This document shows positions 9,489 to 19,576 of a stretch of 64,000 nucleotides of DNA, in pieces (position 1 is the stretch's first letter; each line of letters opens with the position of its first letter). A program made the translations under genes and the position numbers. The stretch spans positions 1-64,000 of the forward strand of contig PAQH01000025.1 of NCBI GenBank assembly GCA_002709225.1, given 5' to 3'. This DNA is from Planctomycetaceae bacterium (GTDB taxonomy: Bacteria > Planctomycetota > Planctomycetia > Pirellulales > Pirellulaceae). Under the pieces are notes generated by a model. The model made no database searches. It saw only the letters and a list, made by a program, of their open reading frames with translations, and was not told where the DNA came from.

Positions 9489-12400
9489 ATGGGAATGACG
9501 TACGTGCCAGGGGGCGCTCGTGGGGTCCGAGAGAGGACCCACGCAAGCCTTTGTATGGTGTGGCTACTGGGGGGGGCGCTCCTGTTTCCGTTCGGGTTGA
9601 ACGCGCAAATCAGTATTCATCGATCAGGTGCCGAAGGCGAGGTGCTGGCGGTGGTGACTCAGGATGACAGAGAGCGCGACGAGGACGACAGAGAGCGCGA
9701 CGAGGACGACAGAGAGCGCGACGAGGAAGGCCGGGAGCGGGACGACGAAGGTGGCGACCGGCCGCCAGATGCGAACAAGCTCTTTGGCGACCAGGATCGG
9801 AACAAGGACGGCAAACTGTCAGTTGACGAGTTGTCGGACGAGATGAAACCCCATTTCAAAAGCATTGATCGGAACAAGGATGGCACGGTTGATCGCGGAG
9901 AGTTCAGCGGTGCAGTCCGATATCTCTGGGAGCAGAAGAAACGGCGGCGCGGCCGGGGCGAAAAGAATCCAGATGGCAAACAGGATCGGCGCGGTGGCAA
10001 GGAGAAAACGCCTCAGGTCAAACCCTTGACTCGGCAGGGCAGCGCGCCTGGCAGACCGGCGGCGGAGGAGTTGTTGGCGGCGCCGGATGAACAAGGTCGC
10101 GTTAAGTTCAGTTTCTACGGTCAGAAGTGGGATGATGTGGTCGACTGGGTGGGCCGCATCTCGGGGCTTTCGGTTGACTGGACGAAATTGCCCGGGGATT
10201 ATCTCAATCTGCGTACTCCCGCTGCCTCGTTGGGCTACACCGCAGAGGAGGTACGGGATCTGATCAACAAGCATCTGTTGGCACGCGGTTACACCATGAT
10301 CGTCGTCTCGGATGGTATTTCGATCTATCCGACCGAGGACTTGAATAATGCGCTCGTTCCGCGCGTCCGCAGTAGCGAGTTACACACGCGTATGCCGTAT
10401 GACTATGTGAAGGTCTCTTTTCGTCTCAACTGGATTCTCGCGGATCGGGCGGCGGGGGAGTTCAAGCCCTACATCAGCAAGAATGGGAAACTGGTGGCGC
10501 TGAACACCACGAATCGGATTGAGGCCATGGATGCGGTGGTCAATCTCAGGCAGTTGGCGGAGATGATCGGTCAAGAGCAGTCGGCGGATACTCAGGATGC
10601 GCTGGTGACGGAAATTCGCATACAGCATCAGCGGGCGAGTAAGATTCGAGAGAAACTGGCAGAGTTTCTCTCCTTTGAGATCAAGGCAAAGAACACGGGC
10701 CAGGAGGAGGAACGCGGCCGAGGGCGCGGCGGGCGCGAGATGTGGGAGGCCATGAAACGGATGCAGGAAGCGCTTAAGCGTGGGGGCGGCAGGCGCGCAG
10801 CGGGAAAGGAGCCTGAGAAAATCAGCGTCATCGTTAACGAAACGCGGAACAGCCTGATTGTTTCCGCGCCACCTGACAAGATGGTACGTATTCGGCAGGC
10901 GGTTGAATTACTGGATGTGCCCACAGCGAATTTTCGAAATGTGGACAGCTACGTGGAACGGATGCGTGTGTACCGGTTGGTGTCATTGGATCCACAGGAA
11001 GTAGTTAACATCCTGGAGGAAACAGGCGGATTGACGCACGAAGCGCGTTTGCAGGTTGACGCCAAGGGGAAAGCCGTCGTGGCGCACGCACCCCCGGAGG
11101 ATCACTTTGTGATCCAGAAACTGGTGGCCCGACTCGATGGTGCCGGGCGCCGTTTTGAAGTGGTGCCGTTGCGCCGTTTATTGGCCGACGAAGTGGCGGG
11201 GACGGTGGGTGAAATGATCGGGAAGCCGGCGAAGAAAGAAAGACGTCGACGAGAATGGTGGGAAGATTGGGGCGACTGGAATCGTCGGAACCAGGACGAA
11301 GATAGTGGTGATCAGTTCAAAGTCAGCGCAGACATTGAGAACAATCGATTGCTGTTGTGGTGCAACGATACGGAGTACAAGAGCGTCCGGGAATTGCTGG
11401 AAAAGTTGGGAGAGCTTTACCGCCCGGGGAGTAACCTGTCGAAGGTGAGGCAAGTTGACGTCAGCGGTGTAAGCGATCTTGATGGCCTGTTGAAACAAGT
11501 GCAGGAGCAGCTTCGCAATGTCGCACCCGAGATCGAATTAGAACTCCCTGCGCCGGCGCCTGCCGCCACCCCAACACCTGTGCGGCCGGAAAGAACGCCT
11601 CTTAAGATTCTCGAGGACGACCGCGAAGGCACCCAGGATAAGGCCACCAAGGAGCCACGGGATGCCACGTTCCCCGACCCGGGAAATGAGGCGCGTGCAG
11701 CGCGGCGCCGAGTCACTTTTGTCGTTGACGAAACGGGTGCGTCGTTCGCTACCGATAAAATGAAAAAGGCCGATGCCGGAAAGGTGGCGGACCCGAGAAC
11801 GCCGCCGGCGGACACAACCGAGATTGCCGACGATGAGCGGGAACGATTGCGGCGGACGGTCACCCCGCCACCAGGTTTCCTTCCTCAAGAAGCGGCGTCG
11901 GGACAGAGGGAGGTTGCGGCGTCGCCACGTATTAAGATTTCACGTGGTGCGGACGGCCATTTGGTCATATCGGCCTCGGACCCGGCGGCGCTTGACGCCT
12001 TGGAAGAGGTGTTGGGGCGGATGTTGCCGAGACGAAAGAAGAATTGGAAGAAATTCGACTTGAAATATGCCTCGGCGAGCTGGGTAAAATTTAACCTGGT
12101 CGACTTTTTTATGGACGACGAGTCGAACAGCCGGCGATCGTTTTTTGATTGGGGGTGGGATCGACGAAACGGGCAGGGCCAGAGTAGTCAGCTGTCGACA
12201 CGTCGTAAAGTTCGTTTTATTGATGACCCGGACACGAATACGATTGTGGTACTCAACGCATCGCAAGACCAGCTGCGGACGATTGAGGAGCTGCTTGAAA
12301 TTTACGATATTCCTGAGCCAGCGGACTCGCAGGCGGCGCGGGTGACGAAGTTGATCACGGTGCGTTACTCACGGGCTACCCTGATTGCCGAGACCATCAA

Positions 12401-12908
12401 AGAAGCGTATCGTGACCTGTTGAGTTCGAATGACAAGACATTTCAGCGGGGCCGGCAAGAGGACCGTGGGGGAGAACGATTCGCCGGCGGTGGAGAAACG
12501 TTCATTCGATCGTTTTTTGGTGGGCAACAAGAACGGCCCGCCAGTGAACGGGCGCGGATTACGTTCAAGGGCCAACTTTCCATTGGGGTTGATGCGACGA
12601 GCAACTCGCTGATTGTGTCGACAACCGGCGAAGGTCTGATGAAGATTGTCGAACAGATGGTGGCCGCCTTGGATAAGGCGGCCCAGCCGGCACGCCGAGT
12701 GGAAACGGTAGAACTGAGCGGCCGGGTGAATGGCGCCTACCTGAAGCGAATGTTGACGACGGTCATCGCGGAAAAGGAAACCAAGAATCCCGACAACCGT
12801 CGCAGGCGGGATGAAGGTGAGGAACGCGAAGAGGAAAACAGGCGACGCGATCGTGAGCGTGAGATGCGGGAACAGCGTGAGGATATGATTCGTCGGTTCT
12901 TTGATTAA
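9489..12908 (+). CDS. Exported EF-hand protein with multiple secretin N-like domains and no recognisable secretin barrel
   Basis: Two EF-hand-like loops (DRNKDGKLSVDEL, DRNKDGTVDRGEF); STN-like segment; repeated N1/NolW-like segments (ISVIVNETRNSLIVSAPPDKMVRIRQAVELLDVP, VRFIDDPDTNTIVVLNASQDQLRTIEELLEIYDIP, LSIGVDATSNSLIVSTTGEGLMKIVEQMVAALD). ATG 9489 preceded by gaggtgagg. Confidence 0.75.
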   Translation: MGMTYVPGGARGVRERTHASLCMVWLLGGALLFPFGLNAQISIHRSGAEGEVLAVVTQDDRERDEDDRERDEDDRERDEEGRERDDEGGDRPPDANKLFGDQDRNKDGKLSVDELSDEMKPHFKSIDRNKDGTVDRGEFSGAVRYLWEQKKRRRGRGEKNPDGKQDRRGGKEKTPQVKPLTRQGSAPGRPAAEELLAAPDEQGRVKFSFYGQKWDDVVDWVGRISGLSVDWTKLPGDYLNLRTPAASLGYTAEEVRDLINKHLLARGYTMIVVSDGISIYPTEDLNNALVPRVRSSELHTRMPYDYVKVSFRLNWILADRAAGEFKPYISKNGKLVALNTTNRIEAMDAVVNLRQLAEMIGQEQSADTQDALVTEIRIQHQRASKIREKLAEFLSFEIKAKNTGQEEERGRGRGGREMWEAMKRMQEALKRGGGRRAAGKEPEKISVIVNETRNSLIVSAPPDKMVRIRQAVELLDVPTANFRNVDSYVERMRVYRLVSLDPQEVVNILEETGGLTHEARLQVDAKGKAVVAHAPPEDHFVIQKLVARLDGAGRRFEVVPLRRLLADEVAGTVGEMIGKPAKKERRRREWWEDWGDWNRRNQDEDSGDQFKVSADIENNRLLLWCNDTEYKSVRELLEKLGELYRPGSNLSKVRQVDVSGVSDLDGLLKQVQEQLRNVAPEIELELPAPAPAATPTPVRPERTPLKILEDDREGTQDKATKEPRDATFPDPGNEARAARRRVTFVVDETGASFATDKMKKADAGKVADPRTPPADTTEIADDERERLRRTVTPPPGFLPQEAASGQREVAASPRIKISRGADGHLVISASDPAALDALEEVLGRMLPRRKKNWKKFDLKYASASWVKFNLVDFFMDDESNSRRSFFDWGWDRRNGQGQSSQLSTRRKVRFIDDPDTNTIVVLNASQDQLRTIEELLEIYDIPEPADSQAARVTKLITVRYSRATLIAETIKEAYRDLLSSNDKTFQRGRQEDRGGERFAGGGETFIRSFFGGQQERPASERARITFKGQLSIGVDATSNSLIVSTTGEGLMKIVEQMVAALDKAAQPARRVETVELSGRVNGAYLKRMLTTVIAEKETKNPDNRRRRDEGEEREEENRRRDREREMREQREDMIRRFFD
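9666..9728 (+). repeat. Three tandem 21-bp units (gacagagagcgcgacgaggac) encoding DRERDED
   Basis: Read directly: 9666-9686, 9687-9707 and 9708-9728, identical except the last base of unit 3. Confidence 0.95.
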
Positions 12909-12971
12909 GGGCTGCCGGGCGACGGCCGAGCTGCGTGGGGATCATTTGCGGTGTCAGGAAGTTAACGGGGA

Positions 12972-14372
12972 GTGTCACTGATGTTCCGACTGACGGACCA
13001 GGGAAGCAGATTGTGCGATGGTTTGCCGCGCCGGGAGCTGTTGCGGGTCGGGGGCATCGGCCTCGGAGGACTCTCCCTGGGATCGTTGTTGCAATCGCGG
13101 GTCGCCCAGGCCGCCCACGGATCTTTCGGGCGGGCTAAGTCCGTGATCTTATTCGGGTTGGTCGGTGGCACTCCGCAGCATGAAAGTTGGGATCCCAAAC
13201 CGGATGCGCCGGCGGAGATTCGCGGTGAATTTGGGTTGATTGATTCAGCGACTCCGGGATTGCGGGTGGGCGAACTGATGCCGAAAACCGCGAAAATGTC
13301 CGATAGGATCGCCGTGTTAAGGGCCGTGGTGAGTGGCGACAATTCCCACTCGTCGAGTGGCTACCAGATGATGACGGGGATTCCACATCAGCCCCTGAAT
13401 CGAGAAAGTGCCTTGCCGAAGCCACCTAATGATTGGCCCAATATGGGTGCCGTGGTGCGGGCGCTGCGCGACGGTCCGGGCAGGTTGCCTGCGGCGATTA
13501 CATTGCCGGAACACATCTGGAATGATGGGAACTTTCCCTGGCCTGGCCAGGATGCTGGCTTTTTGGGCCGACGTTATGATCCGTGGTTAATCCACTGTCA
13601 GCCGCAGGATGACCAGTTTGATTTTCCTGGGTTGGCGCGGGGAGCGGATCTTCCGGAGTTTAGGTTGGACCAACGCCGCAGCTTGTTGGAGCAAATGAAC
13701 GCTGCCTATCAGCGACTTGAAGAAGGGGCCGCGGTGGGAGGGTATCGTTTGCACGCACGCCAGGCGATGGATTTGCTGGCCGGCTCACAGGCGCGGTCCG
13801 CGTTTGATCTGCGGCAAGAACGGCCCGAGATGCGTGAACGTTACGGGATGGGGCGGTTCGCACAAAGCTGCCTGCTGGCGCGCCGGCTAGTCGAGGCGGG
13901 AGTTTCACTGGTCCAGGTAAATTGGACGAGAATCAAGGGGTACGAAAATCAGGGTGGCTGGGACACGCACAAGAAACACGGCGAATCACTCAAGAAGTTG
14001 TTGATGCCACGGATGGACCAATGTTTTACCGCGTTGCTGGAGGATCTCGAGCAACGCGGCCTGTTGGAAGAGACTCTGGTGGTCTGGTTGAGTGAGTTTG
14101 GCCATACGCCGCGGATCAACGGCAATGCAGGGCGCGACCACTGGGGGCATGTGTATTCTTTGGCGCTTGCGGGCGGCGGAGTTCGCGGCGGTACCGTGCA
14201 TGGCACTAGTGACGGCCATGCGGCGTATCCGGTTGATGGAATGGTGCGCCCGCGAGATCTGATCGCAACGGTGTTTCATTGTTTAGGGTATCCGCCGGAT
14301 GCAGAGGTGCGTGACCCGTTGGGGCGCCCGCTGGCGATCAGCCGTGGCCGCGTAATCGACGAAATCCTCTGA
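12972..14372 (+). CDS. DUF1501 protein, unpaired subclass
   Basis: Leader PRRELLRVGGIGLGGLSLGSLL; SVILFGLVGGTPQHESWDPKPDAPAEIRGEFG; ETLVVWLSEFGHTPRINGNAGRDHWGHVYSLALAGGG. No adjacent cytochrome gene. Confidence 0.9.
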   Translation: MSLMFRLTDQGSRLCDGLPRRELLRVGGIGLGGLSLGSLLQSRVAQAAHGSFGRAKSVILFGLVGGTPQHESWDPKPDAPAEIRGEFGLIDSATPGLRVGELMPKTAKMSDRIAVLRAVVSGDNSHSSSGYQMMTGIPHQPLNRESALPKPPNDWPNMGAVVRALRDGPGRLPAAITLPEHIWNDGNFPWPGQDAGFLGRRYDPWLIHCQPQDDQFDFPGLARGADLPEFRLDQRRSLLEQMNAAYQRLEEGAAVGGYRLHARQAMDLLAGSQARSAFDLRQERPEMRERYGMGRFAQSCLLARRLVEAGVSLVQVNWTRIKGYENQGGWDTHKKHGESLKKLLMPRMDQCFTALLEDLEQRGLLEETLVVWLSEFGHTPRINGNAGRDHWGHVYSLALAGGGVRGGTVHGTSDGHAAYPVDGMVRPRDLIATVFHCLGYPPDAEVRDPLGRPLAISRGRVIDEIL

Positions 14373-14539
14373 ATGTTTGGAGGGGCGTCGTGAGGCTGGC
14401 GCGCTCACCTATTTGACTGGCTGTGGCACTCCCTTTAGACTCGCCGCACATGCGCAGCGGACGTTTGTGGGAAACAGACCGTTGGCACTGGGAGACGCGC
14501 TGCGGAGTTTCGGTATTGGTAACGCGGGGGACAATAGAG

Positions 14540-15931
14540 ATGGACGGTAGATCGCAGTGGATGCAGGCGAAGACAGAAAACGTCAGTGGGGCACTGGGCC
14601 GGCGTACGCTGATGGCTGGCGTGGGCGTGTCAGCGTTCGCGCTGGGGGCGGGTGGCGAGGCGGCGAGCGTATCGGAAGGTGAATTCACGGGACCCTTGGT
14701 GGGCCATGTCGACACGCGTTCGGCACGCGTCTGGTTGCGGCCTGGCGAGAAACTGCAAAAGGTACGGTCCTGGACGTGCGAGGTGAAACGCGGGAGCGAG
14801 GTAGTGACTCGAGCGGAGGCACGCCTCGATGCGGACCATGATTACACGGTCGTGTTCGAGATGGGCGGGTTGACCGCTGCGACCGAGTATCACTTTGGGA
14901 TCTCGCCGTCGGGGAACCCCGGTCGAGTGCGGGCTGTGGGTGAGTTCCGCACTCCGCCGGCGAGCGATAAGGCGGCACGGGTAACGCTCGGTGTGGGTTC
15001 GTGTGCGCCTTCGAAGCCGAGCCATGTCTGGACTCGTATCGTCCAGGAGGAGTGTCAAGGATTTGTATTTCTAGGCGACACGCCGTACGTGGATAGCACA
15101 GATCTTGCGGTGGCACGCCAACGGCATCGAACATTTCTGGAGCAACCTGAGATCGCGAAGATGATCGCCAGTCGGCCCTGTTGGGGTACCTGGGACGATC
15201 ACGATTTTGGACTTAATGATGGTCACGGTGATTTTCAAGGTAAACATGTGGGGCGGCTGGCTTTTACCGAATATCGCGCCAACGCAAGTTTCGGACAGGA
15301 TCCCAGCGGCCGCCCACAAGCCGAACGGTTTGGCCCCGGCCGGGGAATCCATACGTCATTCCGCTGGGGACCAATTGAGATGTTCTTGATCGATCCGCGG
15401 TGGTTCAGCAGAACGGAGGCCAGTTGGGCCGACCCTGCACGTCCAGGGTGTATTGGGAAAGCGCAGTGGGAGTGGTTACGGGCGTCGCTCAAGGCGAGTC
15501 GCGCGCCGTTCAAGGCGTTGGCTACAGGAATGATTTGGGACGATAAGAAGAACTCCGAAAAGGACGATTGGCACACCTATGCGCATGAACGAGATGCCAT
15601 CTTTGATTTCATTCGCGACGAACGAATTGACGGTTGTTTCCTCGTGGGAGGAGACATTCATGTGTCACGGGCGCTGAATTATGGGCCTCGTTGTGGATAT
15701 GACCTGTGGCAGTTTATCGTGAGTCCCTTGCACGATTCGACGATTCCCAGCCTTGATGTGCCGCATCCGAATCTGGTGCATCACGCGCTGGAACCGCACG
15801 TGTTTTTGAAATTGGTCGCCGACACCACTGTGCAACCGGCCAGCTTGACGGCGACATGGATCAACCGAGATGGTAAACGCATTTTCCAGGTCGAGACAAA
15901 TGTCGATGAACTTGCCGCGTCAGGTGGTTGA
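14540..15931 (+). CDS. PhoD-like alkaline phosphatase / phosphodiesterase D
   Basis: Tat-like LGRRTLMAGVGVSAFALG; GSCAPSKPSHVW, FVFLGDTPYVDS, TWDDHDFGLNDG, FLVGGDIHVS metallophosphatase motifs. ORF extends to 14423; ATG at 14540. Confidence 0.85.
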   Translation: MDGRSQWMQAKTENVSGALGRRTLMAGVGVSAFALGAGGEAASVSEGEFTGPLVGHVDTRSARVWLRPGEKLQKVRSWTCEVKRGSEVVTRAEARLDADHDYTVVFEMGGLTAATEYHFGISPSGNPGRVRAVGEFRTPPASDKAARVTLGVGSCAPSKPSHVWTRIVQEECQGFVFLGDTPYVDSTDLAVARQRHRTFLEQPEIAKMIASRPCWGTWDDHDFGLNDGHGDFQGKHVGRLAFTEYRANASFGQDPSGRPQAERFGPGRGIHTSFRWGPIEMFLIDPRWFSRTEASWADPARPGCIGKAQWEWLRASLKASRAPFKALATGMIWDDKKNSEKDDWHTYAHERDAIFDFIRDERIDGCFLVGGDIHVSRALNYGPRCGYDLWQFIVSPLHDSTIPSLDVPHPNLVHHALEPHVFLKLVADTTVQPASLTATWINRDGKRIFQVETNVDELAASGG

Positions 15932-15948
15932 TTGGAGAGGGTGCTTGG

Positions 15949-17307
15949 ATGGCGGCCAAGTGGAGTGTGGCATTCTTGATGGCGTGGCTGCTGGCTGCGG
16001 CTGCCGATGGATTCGACAGGCCGCGATTCGTGGTGATTATGGCGGACGATCTCGGCTACGGAGATGTGGGATGCTACGGTAGTAAGCGAATTCGCACGCC
16101 GCGATTAGACCAGCTGGCGGACGGTGGAATACGCATGACGGACTTCCATTCCAGTGGCGCAGTGTGCAGCCCGACAAGGGCGGGTTTGGTGACGGGCCGT
16201 TACCAGCAACGTGCCGGAATTCCAGCCGTAATTCTGGCTGATCCACAACGTCCCACTCACCCGCATGGATTGCAGGAACGGGAGACGACATTTGCAGAGC
16301 TGCTCGGACAAAGCGGGTATGCGACGGCGCTGTTTGGCAAATGGCACCTCGGCTATTACCCGAAGTACAATCCGGTGCGGCATGGATTCGACCAGTTTCG
16401 GGGTTACATTAGCGGAAATGTGGATTTTTTTTCCCACGTTGACCAGGCGGGTCGGCTCGATTGGTGGCGTGATGACCAGATCGACGACGAGCCAGGTTAC
16501 ACCACGCACCTGATCACCAGGCACGCGGTCAGGTTTATCGAGGCGAATTGCCGTGGGCCGTTTTGCCTGTATGTAGCGTACGAGCCACCGCATTACCCGT
16601 ATCAGGGGCCAGGCGATGCGCCGATTCGTAAAGTGGGGGTGCCACGTGGAGCGGCGGAGCAGCGCCAGCCGTTTGCATCGAAAAGGCGTGCCTATCGCGA
16701 AATGGTTGAGGAAATGGATCGGGGCATCGGTGAGCTGATCGACGCCCTGGTCCGTTGCAGAATTGACCAGCAGACGTTGGTGCTCTTTTTCTCGGACAAC
16801 GGCGCCACCTCGTTGGGCAGCAATGGCCTTTGGCGTGGGCATAAGGGACAGCTGTGGGAGGGTGGGCATCGGGTTCCCTGTATTGCCTCCTGGCCAGGCA
16901 GAATTCCGGGCGGCCGGAGCAGCGGTGAATTGAGCACTACCCTGGATGTCATGCCGACGCTGTTAGCGGCGGCCCGAGTTGAACCACCACCGGATCGTCC
17001 TTTGGATGGGCGTGATTTGATGGAGGTATTCACCCGTTCCGCGAGCCTGGGCGGTCGCCGCGTTTTCTGGGGTCATGGGCGCGCACGGGCGGTACGGGAG
17101 GGGCAGTGGAAGCTGGTGCGCGGGATGCGGCGGCAGCGGCAACCGCAGTTATTTGATCTCAGTCGGGATCCGGGTGAGCGCGAGGATCGGGCCGCATCCG
17201 AGCCCATGCGTGTCGGGGAGATGTTGCTGGCATTAGGCGAATGGGAACGCGCGACAAAACGCGGGGCCACGCCCCAACCCCACCGGGTTCCGGAGAGACG
17301 CCCATAG
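15949..17307 (+). CDS. Type I sulfatase
   Basis: PRFVVIMADDLGYGDVGCYG; CSPTRAGLVTGRYQQRAG (C-x-P-x-R formylglycine motif); FGKWHLGY; FFSDNG. Confidence 0.93.
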   Translation: MAAKWSVAFLMAWLLAAAADGFDRPRFVVIMADDLGYGDVGCYGSKRIRTPRLDQLADGGIRMTDFHSSGAVCSPTRAGLVTGRYQQRAGIPAVILADPQRPTHPHGLQERETTFAELLGQSGYATALFGKWHLGYYPKYNPVRHGFDQFRGYISGNVDFFSHVDQAGRLDWWRDDQIDDEPGYTTHLITRHAVRFIEANCRGPFCLYVAYEPPHYPYQGPGDAPIRKVGVPRGAAEQRQPFASKRRAYREMVEEMDRGIGELIDALVRCRIDQQTLVLFFSDNGATSLGSNGLWRGHKGQLWEGGHRVPCIASWPGRIPGGRSSGELSTTLDVMPTLLAAARVEPPPDRPLDGRDLMEVFTRSASLGGRRVFWGHGRARAVREGQWKLVRGMRRQRQPQLFDLSRDPGEREDRAASEPMRVGEMLLALGEWERATKRGATPQPHRVPERRP

Positions 17308-17350
17308 AAGCGGGTCATGTTGTGCCAGGTTTCAGACAGGGGAGAGCGCA

Positions 17351-18931
17351 ATGCGAGGGCTGATGGCGACGGCTATAGGGTGCCTGATGGCTGCGAGTGT
17401 CGGGGCGGAACAAACCAGGCCGAACGTGGTGTTGTTTGTCGTGGATGACATGGGGGTGATGGATACGTCGGTGCCGTTTCTGACAGATCAGCAGGGGAAG
17501 CCAGTCCGTTATCCACTCAACAGGTTTTACCGGACCCCGCACATGGAAAAACTGGCTGCGCAGGGTGTCCGGTTCAATACGTTCTACGCGATGAGCGTCT
17601 GTTCTCCGACGCGGATCTCGATCATGACGGGGCAAAATGCGGCGCGGCATTTGACCACGAATTGGATACGTCCTGATCGTGACAACCGGGGTACGTTGGG
17701 GCCCCATCGCTGGAATTGGATGGGGTTGTCCGACCAGGCTGTGACCTTGCCGGCGTTGTTACAGGCTGCTGGCTATCGGACCATTCATGTTGGTAAAGGA
17801 CATTTTGGCCCCCGTGTTGCGCCCGGCTCGGACCCCAAAAACCTCGGTTTTGATGTAAATATTGGTGGTGGTGCGATCGGGGCACCAGGGAGTTATTTCG
17901 GCATGCAGAATTTCGGTGCGGGTACGAAACGCGCTTCACACGCCGTTCCTCATCTCGAGAAGTATCACGGGAAGGAAACGTACTTGACCGAGGCATTAAC
18001 CCAGGAAGCGCAGACCCAGATTAGTGACGCCGTGGCAAAGGAGCAGCCATTCTTCTTGTATCTGTCGCATTATGCCGTTCACGCGCCCTTTCAGGTTGAT
18101 CAACGGTTTGCATCGCATTATCGCGACTCGGGGAAATCACGACGGGCACAGGCTTTTGCCACTATGATCGAGGGAGTGGACCGTTCACTGGGGGATTTGC
18201 GAGCCCACCTCGTACGTGAAGGAGTGGCTGAAAATACCTTGATCCTGTTCGTTGGAGACAACGGTTCGGATGCGCCTTTAGGGCCAGCACATGGGGTGGC
18301 CTGTTCGGCGCCGTTGCGGGGAAAAAAGGGGGCTCATTATGAAGGTGGCATGCGCGTGCCCTTCATCGCCGCCTGGGCGGAGCCAAAAGATGACAACGCA
18401 CACCAACAACGCCTGCCGATCGCCCCTGGTGTAATACAGGAGCAGCAAGCCGCGGTGTACGACCTCTTTCCAACCGTGCTATCGGTCACGGCTGTGGCGG
18501 AGCCGGTGGGCCATGTGAGCGATGGCGATGGGTTGCAGCGGCTGTTTTCCGGCCAGCGTGACCCGGCTCGGGCGGAGTTCTTTCTGATGCATTATCCGCA
18601 TGGGCCACACCGTAGTAATTACTTTACCTGTTTGCGGGATAGGGAATGGAAAGTGATTTACCACTACGTTCCAACGGCCGCCTCGCACGGTTCGCATTAC
18701 CAGCTCTATCATCTAGCCCGCGATCCGTTTGAGTCACAGAATCTGGCGAGGGCTGAGCCTGTTCAGTTACGGAAGATGATGCGGGAATTGATCCGGCGTT
18801 TGGAAGCGTATGGGGCGGCTTACCCGATTCGCGGAAAAGAAGATCGCCGCCCGAGGCTACCGAAATTGCCACCGGCAACCCGCCAACAGCTGTCGGGCGT
18901 GGCCGGTGGAACGCGGTCCACCAACGGTTGA
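17351..18931 (+). CDS. Type I sulfatase
   Basis: RPNVVLFVVDDMGVMDTS; CSPTRISIMTGQN; VGKGHFG; FVGDNGSD. Confidence 0.92.
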   Translation: MRGLMATAIGCLMAASVGAEQTRPNVVLFVVDDMGVMDTSVPFLTDQQGKPVRYPLNRFYRTPHMEKLAAQGVRFNTFYAMSVCSPTRISIMTGQNAARHLTTNWIRPDRDNRGTLGPHRWNWMGLSDQAVTLPALLQAAGYRTIHVGKGHFGPRVAPGSDPKNLGFDVNIGGGAIGAPGSYFGMQNFGAGTKRASHAVPHLEKYHGKETYLTEALTQEAQTQISDAVAKEQPFFLYLSHYAVHAPFQVDQRFASHYRDSGKSRRAQAFATMIEGVDRSLGDLRAHLVREGVAENTLILFVGDNGSDAPLGPAHGVACSAPLRGKKGAHYEGGMRVPFIAAWAEPKDDNAHQQRLPIAPGVIQEQQAAVYDLFPTVLSVTAVAEPVGHVSDGDGLQRLFSGQRDPARAEFFLMHYPHGPHRSNYFTCLRDREWKVIYHYVPTAASHGSHYQLYHLARDPFESQNLARAEPVQLRKMMRELIRRLEAYGAAYPIRGKEDRRPRLPKLPPATRQQLSGVAGGTRSTNG

Positions 18932-18976
18932 GGGGATTCCCGCAACGACAGTTGTTTCAATCGTGGAGATGCAGTA

Positions 18977-19504
18977 ATGGCATTGAACGTCCGTCGTGTT
19001 GTCACGGGGCATAATCTCGCAGGGCAGGCTGTGGTGTTGTCGGACGGGACACCTCCGCAGTGCGGTGAGGATCCTGACGTAGGGGTTGGGATCGCCGAGT
19101 TATGGGTGACAGACGTATTTCCCGTATCGAATGAAGGCAGCGAGGAGGCAGTGCCAGATCCGTTGCCCATTGCGCCCGGCGAGCGGGGGACGGTGTTTCG
19201 GATTGTGGAGTTCCCGCCAGAACAGGGGGAACTTCCGAACACCGAGGCGGTGCAAGCGTACCTGCGCGAACATGGTACGGTTACCCCGGAGACGGCGCGG
19301 CACCCGGGGATGCATAAGACCCGTACCGTCGATTACGCGATCGTTCTCTCTGGCATGGTGGACCTGCTACTCGATCAGCAGGAAGTGACGCTGCGGGCGG
19401 GTGATACCGTAGTGCAACGGGGTACATTTCACGCGTGGGCGAACCGCTATGCCGAACCGTGCAGGGTCGCATTCGTCCTGGTGGCCGCGGAATCTGCAGC
19501 TTAG
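18977..19504 (+). CDS. Cupin-domain protein
   Basis: KTRTVDYAIVLSGMVDLLLDQQEVTLRAGDTVVQRGTFHAWANRYAEPCRVAFVLV matches the beta-barrel cupin pattern. Confidence 0.8.
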   Translation: MALNVRRVVTGHNLAGQAVVLSDGTPPQCGEDPDVGVGIAELWVTDVFPVSNEGSEEAVPDPLPIAPGERGTVFRIVEFPPEQGELPNTEAVQAYLREHGTVTPETARHPGMHKTRTVDYAIVLSGMVDLLLDQQEVTLRAGDTVVQRGTFHAWANRYAEPCRVAFVLVAAESAA

Positions 19505-19538
19505 AGGTGAAGGCCGTGACGCCTTTCGCAAGGCGCTT

Positions 19539-19576
19539 GTGAGACGTTTAGATTTCTGTGAGACGTTTAGATTTCT
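19539..19576. repeat. Two tandem copies of gtgagacgtttagatttct (19 bp) across the 3' end and stop codon of the DUF1552 gene
   Basis: Identical copies at 19539-19557 and 19558-19576; the minus-strand stop is at 19567. Confidence 0.95.
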
